Both the position numbers and the translations under genes were made by a program. A DNA stretch of 64,000 nt from Variovorax sp. 679 (GTDB taxonomy: Bacteria; Pseudomonadota; Gammaproteobacteria; Burkholderiales; Burkholderiaceae_C), in the NCBI RefSeq assembly GCF_003952185.1, contig NZ_RXFS01000004.1, positions 124,001-188,000 of the forward strand, in the 5' to 3' direction. Each line of letters opens with the position of its first letter. Position 1 is the stretch's first letter. Positions 11,497-19,992 of the stretch are shown piece after piece. The notes beneath the pieces were generated by a model, which did not search any database, was not told the origin of the DNA, and worked only from the letters and a program-made list of their open reading frames with translations.

Positions 11497-11521
11497 AAAT
11501 TCGTCTAAGTCGAACGAATTT
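11497..11521. promoter_or_regulatory. Palindrome, likely operator of the adjacent IclR regulator
   Basis: Perfect 8-base inverted repeat AAATTCGT / ACGAATTT with a 9-base spacer. It lies in the 146-base gap between the divergent MBL gene and the IclR gene. The AT-rich arms contrast with the GC-rich surroundings. Position suits control of both promoters. Confidence 0.55.
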
Positions 11522-11611
11522 GCGGTTAACGAATGATCGCAGTGTAAGCCGCGGATCAGTTAATGTCTAATCCCTTCTTCATGAACGAACGACCAGAAGG
11601 CGAGGCCGGCC

Positions 11612-12475
11612 ATGGCAGCCAGTGACAACGACCGCGCCCAGCGCGGCATCCAGAGCATCGAAGTCGGCGGCCAGCTGCTGCGCGCGCTGGTGCATCACGG
11701 CCGGCCGATGGCGCTGAAGGATCTGGCGCGCGAGGCGGACATGACGGCCGCCAAGGCGCACCCGTACATGGTCAGCTTCGGGCGCCTGGGCCTCATCGAG
11801 CAGGACCGCGCCAGCGGCCACTATCTGCTCGGCCCGCTCGCCTTGCAACTGGGGCTCATCAGCCTGCAGCAGGCCGACCCGGTGCACATCGCCACCCCGC
11901 TGATCGCCCAGTTGGCCCAGCAGATCGGCCACACCGTGGCGCTGGCCGTGTGGGGCGCGCGCGGCGCGACCATCGTGCGCACGGCCGAATCGCCCTCGCC
12001 GGTGCACGTGAACATGCGGCACGGCACGGTGTTTTCGTTGACCAACACGGCCTCGGGCCGCGTGTTCGCCGCTTACCTCGATGCCGGCGTGGTGCGCCAG
12101 TTGCTCGAGGATGAGCGCCAGCGCCAGAAGCAGCGCAAGGGCGCGGAGCCCGCGCCCGCCGCCGGCATGCCGCCGGTGCAGCCGCTGCCCTCGTGGAGCG
12201 ACTTCGAGCGCCAGCTGCAGGAAGTGCGCGCGCACGGCATCAGCCGCTCCGACGGCGAGGTCATCGAGGGCGTGAGCGCCATGGCCGCGCCCGTCTTCGA
12301 CCACACTGGCGCCATCGTGCTGGCCGTGACCGCCATCGGCCCGGCCGGCATCTTCGACACCGCGTGGGACGGCGAGATTTCCCGCGAACTCAAGGCCTGC
12401 GCCGGCACCGTGTCGCAGCGCCTTGGCGCCGCCGCCACGCCGCCCGCCGCGAATTCCCCCAGACCAGAGCGATGA
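11612..12475 (+). CDS. IclR-family transcriptional regulator
   Basis: A 287-residue protein with an N-terminal winged helix-turn-helix (about residues 18-75, including MALKDLAREADMTAAKAHPYM) and a C-terminal IclR effector domain. The effector domain carries a low-complexity Gln/Arg/Pro insert (about 168-195). It is divergent from the homogentisate operon and is the likely regulator of it, with homogentisate or a precursor as effector. Its stop overlaps the sirtuin start (ATGA). Confidence 0.93.
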   Translation: MAASDNDRAQRGIQSIEVGGQLLRALVHHGRPMALKDLAREADMTAAKAHPYMVSFGRLGLIEQDRASGHYLLGPLALQLGLISLQQADPVHIATPLIAQLAQQIGHTVALAVWGARGATIVRTAESPSPVHVNMRHGTVFSLTNTASGRVFAAYLDAGVVRQLLEDERQRQKQRKGAEPAPAAGMPPVQPLPSWSDFERQLQEVRAHGISRSDGEVIEGVSAMAAPVFDHTGAIVLAVTAIGPAGIFDTAWDGEISRELKACAGTVSQRLGAAATPPAANSPRPER

Positions 12476-13236
12476 CGCCAGTCACAACAGATATTTCTTC
12501 TTCCTCTTCTTCTCCCCTCCACGCGGCCATCGAGTTGCTCCGCGATGCCCGGCGCATCGTCGTGTTCTCGGGTGCCGGGCTTTCGCGTGCCTCGGGCATC
12601 CCGACCTACCGCGACGCCGACGGCCTGTGGAAGAGCCAGAACGCGCTGCAGTTCTCCCACGCCGAAGATCTGCAGCGCGATCCCTCGGGCTTCACGAAGT
12701 TCTGGGCGCAGCGCCTGTCGATGATCGAGTCGGCGCAGCCCAACCCGGGCCATACCGCGCTCGCGCTGCTGCAGCGGCTGCGTCCCGCGACCCGGCTGGT
12801 CACGCAGAACGTCGACGGCCTGCTCACGCTGGCCGGCGGCCAGGACGTGCTCGAGCTGCACGGCTCGCTGCGCCGCTGGCGCTGCGACAACTGCGGCAAC
12901 CGCAGCGGTCCCTGGCCGTTTCATCGCTGCCTGCGCTGCGGCTCGCACGCGCGGCCCGACGTGGTGATGTTCGGGGAGATGCTGAATGCCGGCGTGCTGC
13001 TCGACGCGCAGGTGGCGGCGCAGGAGTGCGATCTGTTCGTGGTGGTGGGCACCACCACCATCGTCTACCCGGCCGCCGAACTGCCGCAGACCGCGCTGGC
13101 GCATGGCGCGCGGCTCGTCACGCTGAACCTGGAACCGCTGCCGCACCTCGACGAGGCCGCGACGGTGGTGCTGCGCGGCGCGTCGGAAGACCTGCTGCCG
13201 CAGCTGCTGGCGGGCTTGCCGGGCCCGAGAGGCTGA
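12472..13236 (+). CDS. Sir2-family NAD-dependent protein deacylase
   Basis: Sirtuin of 254 residues that removes acyl groups from lysine using NAD. The NAD-binding GAGLSRASGIPTYRD begins near residue 32, TQNVDGL near 108, and the catalytic His in LHGSL follows. Two CxxC pairs (RCDNCGN, RCLRCGS) form the zinc site. The ATG at 12472 overlaps the IclR stop, so the two are co-transcribed. A Ser-rich stretch follows the start. I see no CobB-type Tyr/Arg pair that would mark a desuccinylase. Confidence 0.92.
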   Translation: MTPVTTDISSSSSSPLHAAIELLRDARRIVVFSGAGLSRASGIPTYRDADGLWKSQNALQFSHAEDLQRDPSGFTKFWAQRLSMIESAQPNPGHTALALLQRLRPATRLVTQNVDGLLTLAGGQDVLELHGSLRRWRCDNCGNRSGPWPFHRCLRCGSHARPDVVMFGEMLNAGVLLDAQVAAQECDLFVVVGTTTIVYPAAELPQTALAHGARLVTLNLEPLPHLDEAATVVLRGASEDLLPQLLAGLPGPRG

Positions 13237-13242
13237 GGGCGC

Positions 13243-13464
13243 TCAGCCCTTCTTGCCGCCCAGCAGCACCAGCGCCCCGCCCACCACGATCACGGCCACG
13301 CTGGCCCAGGTGGGGAAGTTGACGGTCTGCTTCTCCTTCATCGAGAACTCCAGCGGGCCGATCTTGGCCTCGTGGGTTTCCTTGGTGAAGCTGAAGCTGC
13401 CGAGGCCCAAGCCGGCGATGCCGGCCACGATCAGCAGGATGCCGATGATGCGTGTTGCGTTCAT
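13243..13464 (-). CDS. Small two-helix membrane protein, unknown function
   Basis: A 73-residue protein with two hydrophobic segments (about residues 6-24 and 53-68) joined by a charged loop rich in Lys and Glu (KETHEAKIGPLEFSMKEKQ). It ends in GGKKG. It lies 27 bases downstream of the lipoprotein gene at the end of the MCE transporter block, and six bases from the convergent sirtuin. I recognise no catalytic motif. Confidence 0.75.
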   Translation of the reverse strand: MNATRIIGILLIVAGIAGLGLGSFSFTKETHEAKIGPLEFSMKEKQTVNFPTWASVAVIVVGGALVLLGGKKG

Positions 13465-13491
13465 GGTGTCGATCCTCCGTCCGTTGATTGG

Positions 13492-14196
13492 CTACCGCCG
13501 GGGCTGCTGCTGCTGTTGCTGTTGTTGCGGGGCTTGCTGCTGAAGCTGGTCCACCCATTGCACAACTTCGGCCACCACGGCGTCGCTGGCCGAGATCAGC
13601 GACTTCACGCCGCCGGGCGCGTCGGTGCTGGGAGCGGGGCGGCGCACGGTGAAGGTGCGCTGGCCCAGCACGCGGTCGCCGCCGGGCGCGCTGCGGACCA
13701 GCGTGGCGCGCAGCCGCACAAGGCCCACGCTGGCGCTCGCCGAATCGAAGTAGTGGCTGAACTCGTCGAGCGAGATGCGCAGCGTGTCGGGCGTCTCGCC
13801 CCGGCTGCGCGAGATGGTGGCGGCCTCTTCCGGGCCGAGCACCATGCGGCGCTCCGAGAGCGTGTCGCGCAGCCGCTGGCGCAGCAGCTGCGCGGGCGGC
13901 AGGCTCCAGCGCGACTGGCCGTAGGGGCGCAGCTCGTTGGCGTCGGCGTACCCGAGCCGGTAGAGGATCTGCGTGCCGTCGAGGCGGGCATTGCTGTCGA
14001 ACTCGGCCAGCGACAGCGTGGGCAAGGTGGCGGCGGCGGGCGCGGCGGCCGGTGCCGTGGCGCCGGGGCCGAAGTCGTAGAGCATGGTGCGCGCGGGCTT
14101 GTCGGGCAGCGCGCCACAGCCGGCGACAAGCAGCAGGGCGAAGCCGAGCGCGATGGTGGAAGGGGTCTTCGTCGTCAAGGAGCGAATGGCTTTCAT
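13492..14196 (-). CDS. PqiC/ABC-type transport auxiliary lipoprotein
   Basis: A 234-residue lipoprotein: signal peptide with lipobox LLVAGC (Cys about residue 26), then a domain typical of the auxiliary lipoprotein family that partners MCE transporters at the outer membrane. The C terminus is a nearly pure Gln run (about residues 218-231) encoded by CAG/CAA repeats near 13500-13550. It is the fourth gene of the permease-ATPase-MCE-lipoprotein operon and probably helps deliver lipids across the periplasm. Confidence 0.9.
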   Translation of the reverse strand: MKAIRSLTTKTPSTIALGFALLLVAGCGALPDKPARTMLYDFGPGATAPAAAPAAATLPTLSLAEFDSNARLDGTQILYRLGYADANELRPYGQSRWSLPPAQLLRQRLRDTLSERRMVLGPEEAATISRSRGETPDTLRISLDEFSHYFDSASASVGLVRLRATLVRSAPGGDRVLGQRTFTVRRPAPSTDAPGGVKSLISASDAVVAEVVQWVDQLQQQAPQQQQQQQQPRR

Positions 14197-14221
14197 GGTC
14201 GGTGATCCTCTCCCGTCGAGG

Positions 14222-15181
14222 TCAGGGCCGCGTCGCGGCCGGCGCCTGGAAGCCCGGCTCGCCCGGGCCCGCCGCCGTGCCGCCGTTGCCGAACAGCAGC
14301 GATTGCGGGTTGTCGTTGATGCTGTCCGCCGCGCGGCCCAGCCGGCGCACGGCGTGCGAGGTGTCGTCGGCCACGCGGTTCACGCGCGGCAGCGTGGCCG
14401 CGTTGAACGAGTCGACCGCCTGCGCCAGCGCCCTGGTGCCGTCGCCCAGCCGTTCCATCGGGCCGTCGGGCGCGTTCAGGCGGCCCACGGTGGTGTTGAA
14501 GTTGTTGGCCACGCGCGAGACGTCGCCGGCCGCCTTCTTCACCGACGCCAGCGTGTCGGGCAATTTGGTGAGCGCGGGGTTCAGGCCGGTCTTCACCGTG
14601 CCGTCGAGCGTCTTGAGCAGCGTGTTGGCGCTGGCCGAAGCGGCCGCGATGTTCTCCAGCGCATCGGCCGCGCGCTTCTGGTTGGGGTCGCTCAGCAGCT
14701 GGTTGGCGCGCTTCGTCACTTCCTCGACCTGGTTGATGATGGCCTCGCCGCGGTCCTGCAGCTGCGCCAGCATCGAGGGCTTGAGCGGAATGCGCGGCGG
14801 GTCGTCGTCGTTCGGCTTGAGCGAGACGGTCGATTCGCCCTTGTCGTCCAGCGCGATGAAGGCCAGGCCGGTCACGCCCTGGTAGCTCAGCGTGGCGAAG
14901 CTCGATGTGGTGAGCGGCACGCGCTCGTCCACAGTGATGCGCACGCGCACGTTGCCCTTGACCTTCGGGTCGAAGTCAATGGATGCCACCTTGCCCACCG
15001 CGATACCGCGGTAGCGCACCATGGCCTGCGGCTGCAGGCCGCTGACGGCCTCTCGCGTGGAGAGCTCGTAGATGTTGCGCACGGTGTTGTCGCGCGTGAA
15101 CCAGATCACCAACGCGACGAGCGCGGCGATCAGGCCGAGCACGAAGGCGCCGGCGGCGAGGGCATGGGCCTTGTTTTCCAT
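14222..15181 (-). CDS. MCE (MlaD-type) lipid transport protein
   Basis: A 319-residue protein with an N-terminal membrane anchor (about residues 9-28) and one MCE domain (about 38-115, with VRYRGIAVGKVASIDFD). A long helical region follows, then a Pro/Ala-rich tail. MCE proteins form hexameric lipid-binding rings in the periplasm. It lies between the ATPase and the lipoprotein genes of the same operon. The long post-MCE helix suggests a tube-like PqiB/LetB or Yrb-style arrangement rather than the short E. coli MlaD. Confidence 0.93.
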   Translation of the reverse strand: MENKAHALAAGAFVLGLIAALVALVIWFTRDNTVRNIYELSTREAVSGLQPQAMVRYRGIAVGKVASIDFDPKVKGNVRVRITVDERVPLTTSSFATLSYQGVTGLAFIALDDKGESTVSLKPNDDDPPRIPLKPSMLAQLQDRGEAIINQVEEVTKRANQLLSDPNQKRAADALENIAAASASANTLLKTLDGTVKTGLNPALTKLPDTLASVKKAAGDVSRVANNFNTTVGRLNAPDGPMERLGDGTRALAQAVDSFNAATLPRVNRVADDTSHAVRRLGRAADSINDNPQSLLFGNGGTAAGPGEPGFQAPAATRP

Positions 15182-15197
15182 GGTTGCTACCTACCTT

Positions 15198-16040
15198 TCA
15201 GCGCGCCGCCCCGGGGGCGGGCTGCGCGGGGGATTGTCCGGCTGGCTTGTCATGCAGCGCTTCCAGGGCGCGCTGGCCGCGCCCGCCGAGAAAGTATTCG
15301 TGGATGAAGGGGTGCGGGTACGCGATGACCTCGCGCGCCGCGCCGGTGACGATCACTTTCTGGTCGGCCAGCACCGCGATGCGGGTGCTCAGGTCGAACA
15401 GCGTGTCCAGGTCGTGCGTGACCATCACCACCGTGAGGCCCAGCTCGCGGTGCAGGCCGCGCAGCAGGTCGCAGAAGCTGTCGGAGGCCTCGGGGTCGAG
15501 GCCGGCGGTGGGCTCGTCGAGCAGCAGCAGCGGCGGGTCCATGATGAGCGCGCGCGCCAGAGCTGCGCGCTTGATCATGCCGCCCGACAGGTCCGCCGGG
15601 CTCTTGTTCGCGTGCTGCGGGCCCAGGCCCACCATCTGCAGCTTCACCAGCGCCGCGTGGCGGATCAGTTCGTCGGGCAGCAGCTTCAGCTCGCGCAGCG
15701 GAAAGGCGACGTTCTCCAGCACGCTGAAGGCGGAGAACAGCGCGCCATGCTGGAACAGCATGCCCACGTTGGCCGCGCCCGAGGCGCTGAGCTCGCCGGG
15801 CTCCTGGCCCAGCACCTCGACGTGGCCGCGCGTGGGTTTCTCCAGGCCGAGGATCTGGCGCAGCAGCACAGTCTTGCCGGTGCCCGATCCGCCGACCAGC
15901 GACAGCACCTCGCCGCGGTCGATGTGCAGCTGCAGGTCGCGGTGCACCACCTGCTCGCCGTCGGCGCTCTGGAACACGGTCCACAGGCCGCGGATGTCCA
16001 CCACGGTGGCGTAGCTGTCGGGGCGCACGGGCATGCTCAT
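15198..16040 (-). CDS. ABC transporter ATPase (MlaF-type)
   Basis: A 280-residue nucleotide-binding subunit. Walker A GGSGTGKT is at residues 50-57, the signature LSGGMIKRAALARAL near 150 and Walker B LLLLDEPTAGLDP near 172. LSGGM rather than LSGGQ is typical of Mla-type ATPases. It powers the lipid transporter formed with the flanking permease and MCE genes. The ATG at 16040 is followed by a second in-frame ATG two codons later. Confidence 0.94.
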   Translation of the reverse strand: MSMPVRPDSYATVVDIRGLWTVFQSADGEQVVHRDLQLHIDRGEVLSLVGGSGTGKTVLLRQILGLEKPTRGHVEVLGQEPGELSASGAANVGMLFQHGALFSAFSVLENVAFPLRELKLLPDELIRHAALVKLQMVGLGPQHANKSPADLSGGMIKRAALARALIMDPPLLLLDEPTAGLDPEASDSFCDLLRGLHRELGLTVVMVTHDLDTLFDLSTRIAVLADQKVIVTGAAREVIAYPHPFIHEYFLGGRGQRALEALHDKPAGQSPAQPAPGAAR

Positions 16041-16052
16041 GGTTTCATGCCT

Positions 16053-17219
16053 TCACGCGCGGAAGCCGATGCCCTTGAAGAGCACGGCGAACAACGCATC
16101 GACCAGGATCACGGCCGTGATCGAGGTGACGACCGACGAAGTCGTGCCGCGCCCGAGGCTCTCGGTATTGGGCTTCACCTTCATGCCGAAGTAGCAGCCG
16201 ATCAGCGCGATCAGGATGCCGAACACCGCCGACTTGGCCATGGCCAGCCACAGGTTCGAGATCGGCACCGCGCGCGGCAGCGCCGAAAGAAAGTACGAGG
16301 GCGAGATGTTGAGCGCCGCGTCGGCCGCCAGCATGCCGCCCGCGAGCGCGGCCATCGAGGTCCAGAGGCTGATGAGCGGCATGGCGATGGCCAGCGCCAG
16401 CACGCGCGGCATCACCAGGCGAAAGCCGTGCGGAATGCCCATCACGCGCATGGCGTCGAGCTCCTCGGTCACGCGCATCACGCCGATCTGCGCCGTGATG
16501 GCCGAGCCCGAGCGACCGGCGATCAGCACTGCCGCCAGCACCGGCCCCAGCTCGCGGATCAGCGAGAGCCCGAGGATGTTCACCACGAAAGTCTCGGCGC
16601 CGTACTGCCGCAGCTGCTGCGAGATCAGGTAGGCCAGCACCACGCCGATCAGCAGCCCGACCAGTGCCGTGATGTGCAGCGCCGTCGCGCCAAACTGATA
16701 GAGGTGCCCCGAGAAATCGCGCCACGGCCCGCGATGCGGCGCGCGCACCAGCCGGCCCAGGTCGAGCGCGAGCTGGCCGACGAGCATCGTGAAGTCGCGC
16801 ATCACATACATGGCGCGCGGCCCGTTGTGCGAGAACGCGCGGATGCGCTCGTTCAGCGAAGGCGAGGGCTCGTCCGGCGTGGCGACGGTGTATTGCGCCA
16901 CCTGGTCGAGCACGGCCTTGTGCTGCGGCAGCATTTCGAGGGTGGCCGGCCACTGGTGGCGCCAGTGTTCCCACAGCAGCTGCGCGCCGATGTGGTCGAG
17001 TTGCCCGATGGGGCGCAGGTCCCAGGCCCGGTCGTCGGCGGGTGGGGCGGCTTCCAGGCTTTTCGCCAGCGCCATCCAGGCCGGCTTGGACGACATCGCC
17101 AGCGTGGTCCAGCAGCCGCTGGCCACCGTCCACTGCCGGCCATCCTGCTCCCGCTGCCCGATGCGGGGCCACGCGCTGTCGGCGGCGGAGGCGTCGGCAG
17201 GCGATGTGGCGGGAGACAT
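16053..17219 (-). CDS. MlaE-type ABC permease with N-terminal STAS-like region
   Basis: About 388 residues. The first 125 residues resemble a STAS-like domain, as in fused MlaB-MlaE proteins. The rest is a MlaE permease with about five membrane segments and the conserved ELGPVLAAVLIAGRSGSAITAQIG and EELDAMRVMGI segments. A GTG six bases upstream (17225) is an alternative start. It is the first gene of the lipid-transport operon; the fusion explains why no separate mlaB is present. Confidence 0.92.
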   Translation of the reverse strand: MSPATSPADASAADSAWPRIGQREQDGRQWTVASGCWTTLAMSSKPAWMALAKSLEAAPPADDRAWDLRPIGQLDHIGAQLLWEHWRHQWPATLEMLPQHKAVLDQVAQYTVATPDEPSPSLNERIRAFSHNGPRAMYVMRDFTMLVGQLALDLGRLVRAPHRGPWRDFSGHLYQFGATALHITALVGLLIGVVLAYLISQQLRQYGAETFVVNILGLSLIRELGPVLAAVLIAGRSGSAITAQIGVMRVTEELDAMRVMGIPHGFRLVMPRVLALAIAMPLISLWTSMAALAGGMLAADAALNISPSYFLSALPRAVPISNLWLAMAKSAVFGILIALIGCYFGMKVKPNTESLGRGTTSSVVTSITAVILVDALFAVLFKGIGFRA

Positions 17220-17352
17220 AGACACGGCAGGTGAGCGGGAAAGTTAACAAAAGCAGGGGCGCAAGCGCGCATCGTAACCGCGTGCATCCGGAGTCAAGGT
17301 GCTCCAGACCCTTCGTTCGCGTAGGGCACGACGCCGTTTCTTCATGATTTCT

Positions 17353-18285
17353 TCAGGGTTCGAAACCTTCCGACAACGCCTCGCGCAGCCAGCCCACGAA
17401 AGCGGTTACCGCCTGCGGCACGTGCGTGGCGTACGGGCGAATTGCATACAGCCGCTCGCCGAACGCCCCAACCGAGCGCCACTGCGGCAGCACCTGCTGC
17501 AGCTTGCCCGACTGCAGCGCCGCCTGCGCGCTGAAGTCGGGCACCAGCGCGATGCCCAGTCCGCTCAGGGCTGCGTCGCGCAGAGCCTCGCTGTTGTTCG
17601 CCACCAGCGGACCCGACACCGGCACCGTGATGCGCGGCGCCGAGGCCTTGCGGGCCTCGAAGTGCCAGGTCGGCGTTTCCTGCGCGCGCGGGTAGTGCAG
17701 GCAGTCGTGGTCGGCCAGCGCCTGGGGTTCGCGCGGCGTGCCCCGGCGGCGAAGGTAGGCGCGGCTGGCCACCAGCACCGAGCGGGTTTCGCACAGCGTC
17801 CAGGCCACGTGCGTGTCGGGCGGCGCGGCGGTGTGGCGGATGGCGAGGTCGAAGCCTTCCATTGCCAGCGAGCTGAGCCGGTCGGACAGGTCGAGCTCGA
17901 TGCGCACCTCGGGCTGCGCGCGCAGGAAGTCGGCCAGCCTGGGCACCAGCTGCTGGCGCGCGAAGGCGACCGGCGCCGTCACCCGCACCAGCCCGCGCGG
18001 CACGCCCGCGAGGTCGCGCACGCCGGCGAAGCTGTGGGCGATCTGCTCGAAGGGGCCGCGCATGTCTTCCACCAGCCGCTGGCCGGCTTCGGTGAGCCGC
18101 ACGCTGCGCGTTGTGCGCTGCACCAATGGCGCGCCGGCCGCGCGTTCGAGCTCGGCGATGCGCTGGCTCATGGCTGCCTTGCTCACGCCCAGGCGCAGCG
18201 CGGCGGCCGTGAAGCTGCCCTGCTGCGCGAGCACCGTGAGCCAGTGCAGGTGTGTCCAGAGCGACTCGATATTTTGGGGTTTCAT
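17353..18285 (-). CDS. LysR-family transcriptional regulator
   Basis: A 310-residue regulator: N-terminal winged HTH (about residues 8-65, with GSFTAAALRLGVSKAAMSQRI) and a periplasmic-binding-like effector domain. The ATG at 18285 was preferred over one nine codons upstream because LysR proteins start close to the helix-turn-helix. It is divergent from the mmsA-type gene and probably controls it; palindromes lie in the shared promoter region (18292-18321). Confidence 0.92.
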   Translation of the reverse strand: MKPQNIESLWTHLHWLTVLAQQGSFTAAALRLGVSKAAMSQRIAELERAAGAPLVQRTTRSVRLTEAGQRLVEDMRGPFEQIAHSFAGVRDLAGVPRGLVRVTAPVAFARQQLVPRLADFLRAQPEVRIELDLSDRLSSLAMEGFDLAIRHTAAPPDTHVAWTLCETRSVLVASRAYLRRRGTPREPQALADHDCLHYPRAQETPTWHFEARKASAPRITVPVSGPLVANNSEALRDAALSGLGIALVPDFSAQAALQSGKLQQVLPQWRSVGAFGERLYAIRPYATHVPQAVTAFVGWLREALSEGFEP

Positions 18286-18291
18286 GGTTCC

Positions 18292-18321
18292 ATTGTTCGT
18301 TATTCTGAACAATAAGTTCAG
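18292..18321. promoter_or_regulatory. Overlapping inverted repeats, candidate LysR operator
   Basis: Two overlapping perfect palindromes: ATTGTTC-N8-GAACAAT (18292-18313) and CTGAAC-N5-GTTCAG (18305-18321). They share the GAAC half-site. They start seven bases upstream of the LysR start and lie about 85 bases before the mmsA-type start, the place for an autoregulatory LysR site. Confidence 0.5.
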
Positions 18322-18404
18322 TCTTCGTGACTAGGCGAGGAACAACACGCTGCCTAAACTGGCCGCACTCCTTCGTCAGCGAACCTCCTTCCAGAGCCCT
18401 CCCC

Positions 18405-19913
18405 ATGCCTACTTCCATCGACCACTTCATCGGCGGCAAGCTCGTCGCCAACACTTCCGGCCGCACGCAGGACGTGACCAACCCCGCCACCGGCGCAGTC
18501 ACCGGCAAGGCCGGCCTGGCGAATGCCGACCAGGTCGGCGCCGCCGTCGCCGCCGCGCAGGCCGCGTTCCCGGCCTGGGCCGACACTCCGCCCATTCGCC
18601 GCGCGCGCGTCATGTTCAAGTTCCTGCAGCTGCTCAACGAGCACAAGGACGAGCTGGCCCACATGATCACCGCCGAGCACGGCAAGGTCTTCACCGACGC
18701 GCAGGGCGAAGTCAGCCGCGGCATCGACATCGTCGAGTTCGCCTGCGGCATTCCTCAACTGCTCAAGGGCGACTTCACCGACCAGGTGAGCACCGGCATC
18801 GACAACTGGACGCTGCGCCAGCCGCTCGGCGTGGTCGCGGGCATCACGCCCTTCAACTTCCCGGTGATGGTGCCGATGTGGATGTTCCCGGTGGCCATCG
18901 CCGCGGGCAACACCTTCGTGCTCAAGCCCAGCCCGACCGACCCGACGCCCTCGCTGCGCATGGCCGAGCTGCTGAAGGAAGCCGGCCTGCCCGACGGCGT
19001 GTTCAACGTGGTGCAGGGCGACAAGGCCGCGGTCGACGCGCTGCTGGAGCACCCCGACGTCAAGGCCATCAGCTTCGTCGGCTCCACGCCCATTGCCAAC
19101 TACATCTACGAGACCGGCGCTCGCAACGGCAAGCGCGTGCAGGCCCTGGGCGGCGCGAAGAACCACATGGTGGTGCTGCCCGACGCCGACATCGACCAGA
19201 CGGTCGACGCGCTGATCGGCGCGGGCTACGGCTCGGCCGGCGAACGCTGCATGGCCATCAGCGTGGCGGTGCTGGTGGGCGACGTGGCCGACAAGATCAT
19301 TCCCAAGCTCATCGAACGCACGAAGACGCTGAAGGTGCTCAACGGCGAGAACCTCGCCGCCGAAATGGGCCCGATCGTCACGCGCGCCGCGCACGAGCGC
19401 ATCACCGGCTACATCGCGCAGGGCGAGAAAGAAGGCGCGAAGCTGCTGGTCGACGGCCGCCAGTTCGACGGCAACAAGGCAGGCGAAGGCTGCGGCGACG
19501 GCTTCTGGATGGGCGGCACGCTGTTCGACCACGTCACGCCCGAGATGCGCATCTACAAGGAAGAGATCTTCGGCCCGGTGCTCAGCTGCGTGCGCGTGGC
19601 CAACTTCAAGGACGCGATCGACCTCGTCAACGCGCACGAGTTCGGCAACGGCGTGAGCTGCTTCACCCGCGACGGCAACGTGGCGCGCGAATTCAGCCGC
19701 CGCGTCCAGGTCGGCATGGTCGGCATCAACGTGCCGATCCCGGTGCCCATGGCCTGGCACGGCTTCGGCGGCTGGAAGCGTTCGCTGTTCGGCGACATGC
19801 ACGCTTATGGCGAAGAGGGCGTGCGCTTCTATACCAAGCAGAAGTCGGTCATGCAGCGCTGGCCCGAGAGCATCGGCAAGGGCGCCGAGTTCGTCATGCC
19901 GACAGCCAAGTAG
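18405..19913 (+). CDS. mmsA: CoA-acylating methylmalonate-semialdehyde dehydrogenase
   Basis: Converts methylmalonate or malonate semialdehyde to propionyl- or acetyl-CoA in valine, inositol or beta-alanine breakdown. The 502 residues, the N-terminal FIGGKLV, the [17 protein letters not shown] segment and the catalytic Cys282 in [10 protein letters not shown] are typical of the CoA-dependent MmsA group. That group has no Glu in the usual general-base motif, here [10 protein letters not shown] instead of ELGG. The ATG at 18405 gives the family N terminus. No valine-pathway gene (mmsB) is adjacent. Confidence 0.93.
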   Translation: MPTSIDHFIGGKLVANTSGRTQDVTNPATGAVTGKAGLANADQVGAAVAAAQAAFPAWADTPPIRRARVMFKFLQLLNEHKDELAHMITAEHGKVFTDAQGEVSRGIDIVEFACGIPQLLKGDFTDQVSTGIDNWTLRQPLGVVAGITPFNFPVMVPMWMFPVAIAAGNTFVLKPSPTDPTPSLRMAELLKEAGLPDGVFNVVQGDKAAVDALLEHPDVKAISFVGSTPIANYIYETGARNGKRVQALGGAKNHMVVLPDADIDQTVDALIGAGYGSAGERCMAISVAVLVGDVADKIIPKLIERTKTLKVLNGENLAAEMGPIVTRAAHERITGYIAQGEKEGAKLLVDGRQFDGNKAGEGCGDGFWMGGTLFDHVTPEMRIYKEEIFGPVLSCVRVANFKDAIDLVNAHEFGNGVSCFTRDGNVAREFSRRVQVGMVGINVPIPVPMAWHGFGGWKRSLFGDMHAYGEEGVRFYTKQKSVMQRWPESIGKGAEFVMPTAK

Positions 19914-19992
19914 CATCGGGCGCGGCGCGAGGGGCGCCGCGATTCCGCCCGGGAATTCCGTCGAACAAAAAAGAGAGACAAGGCAGCACGCC

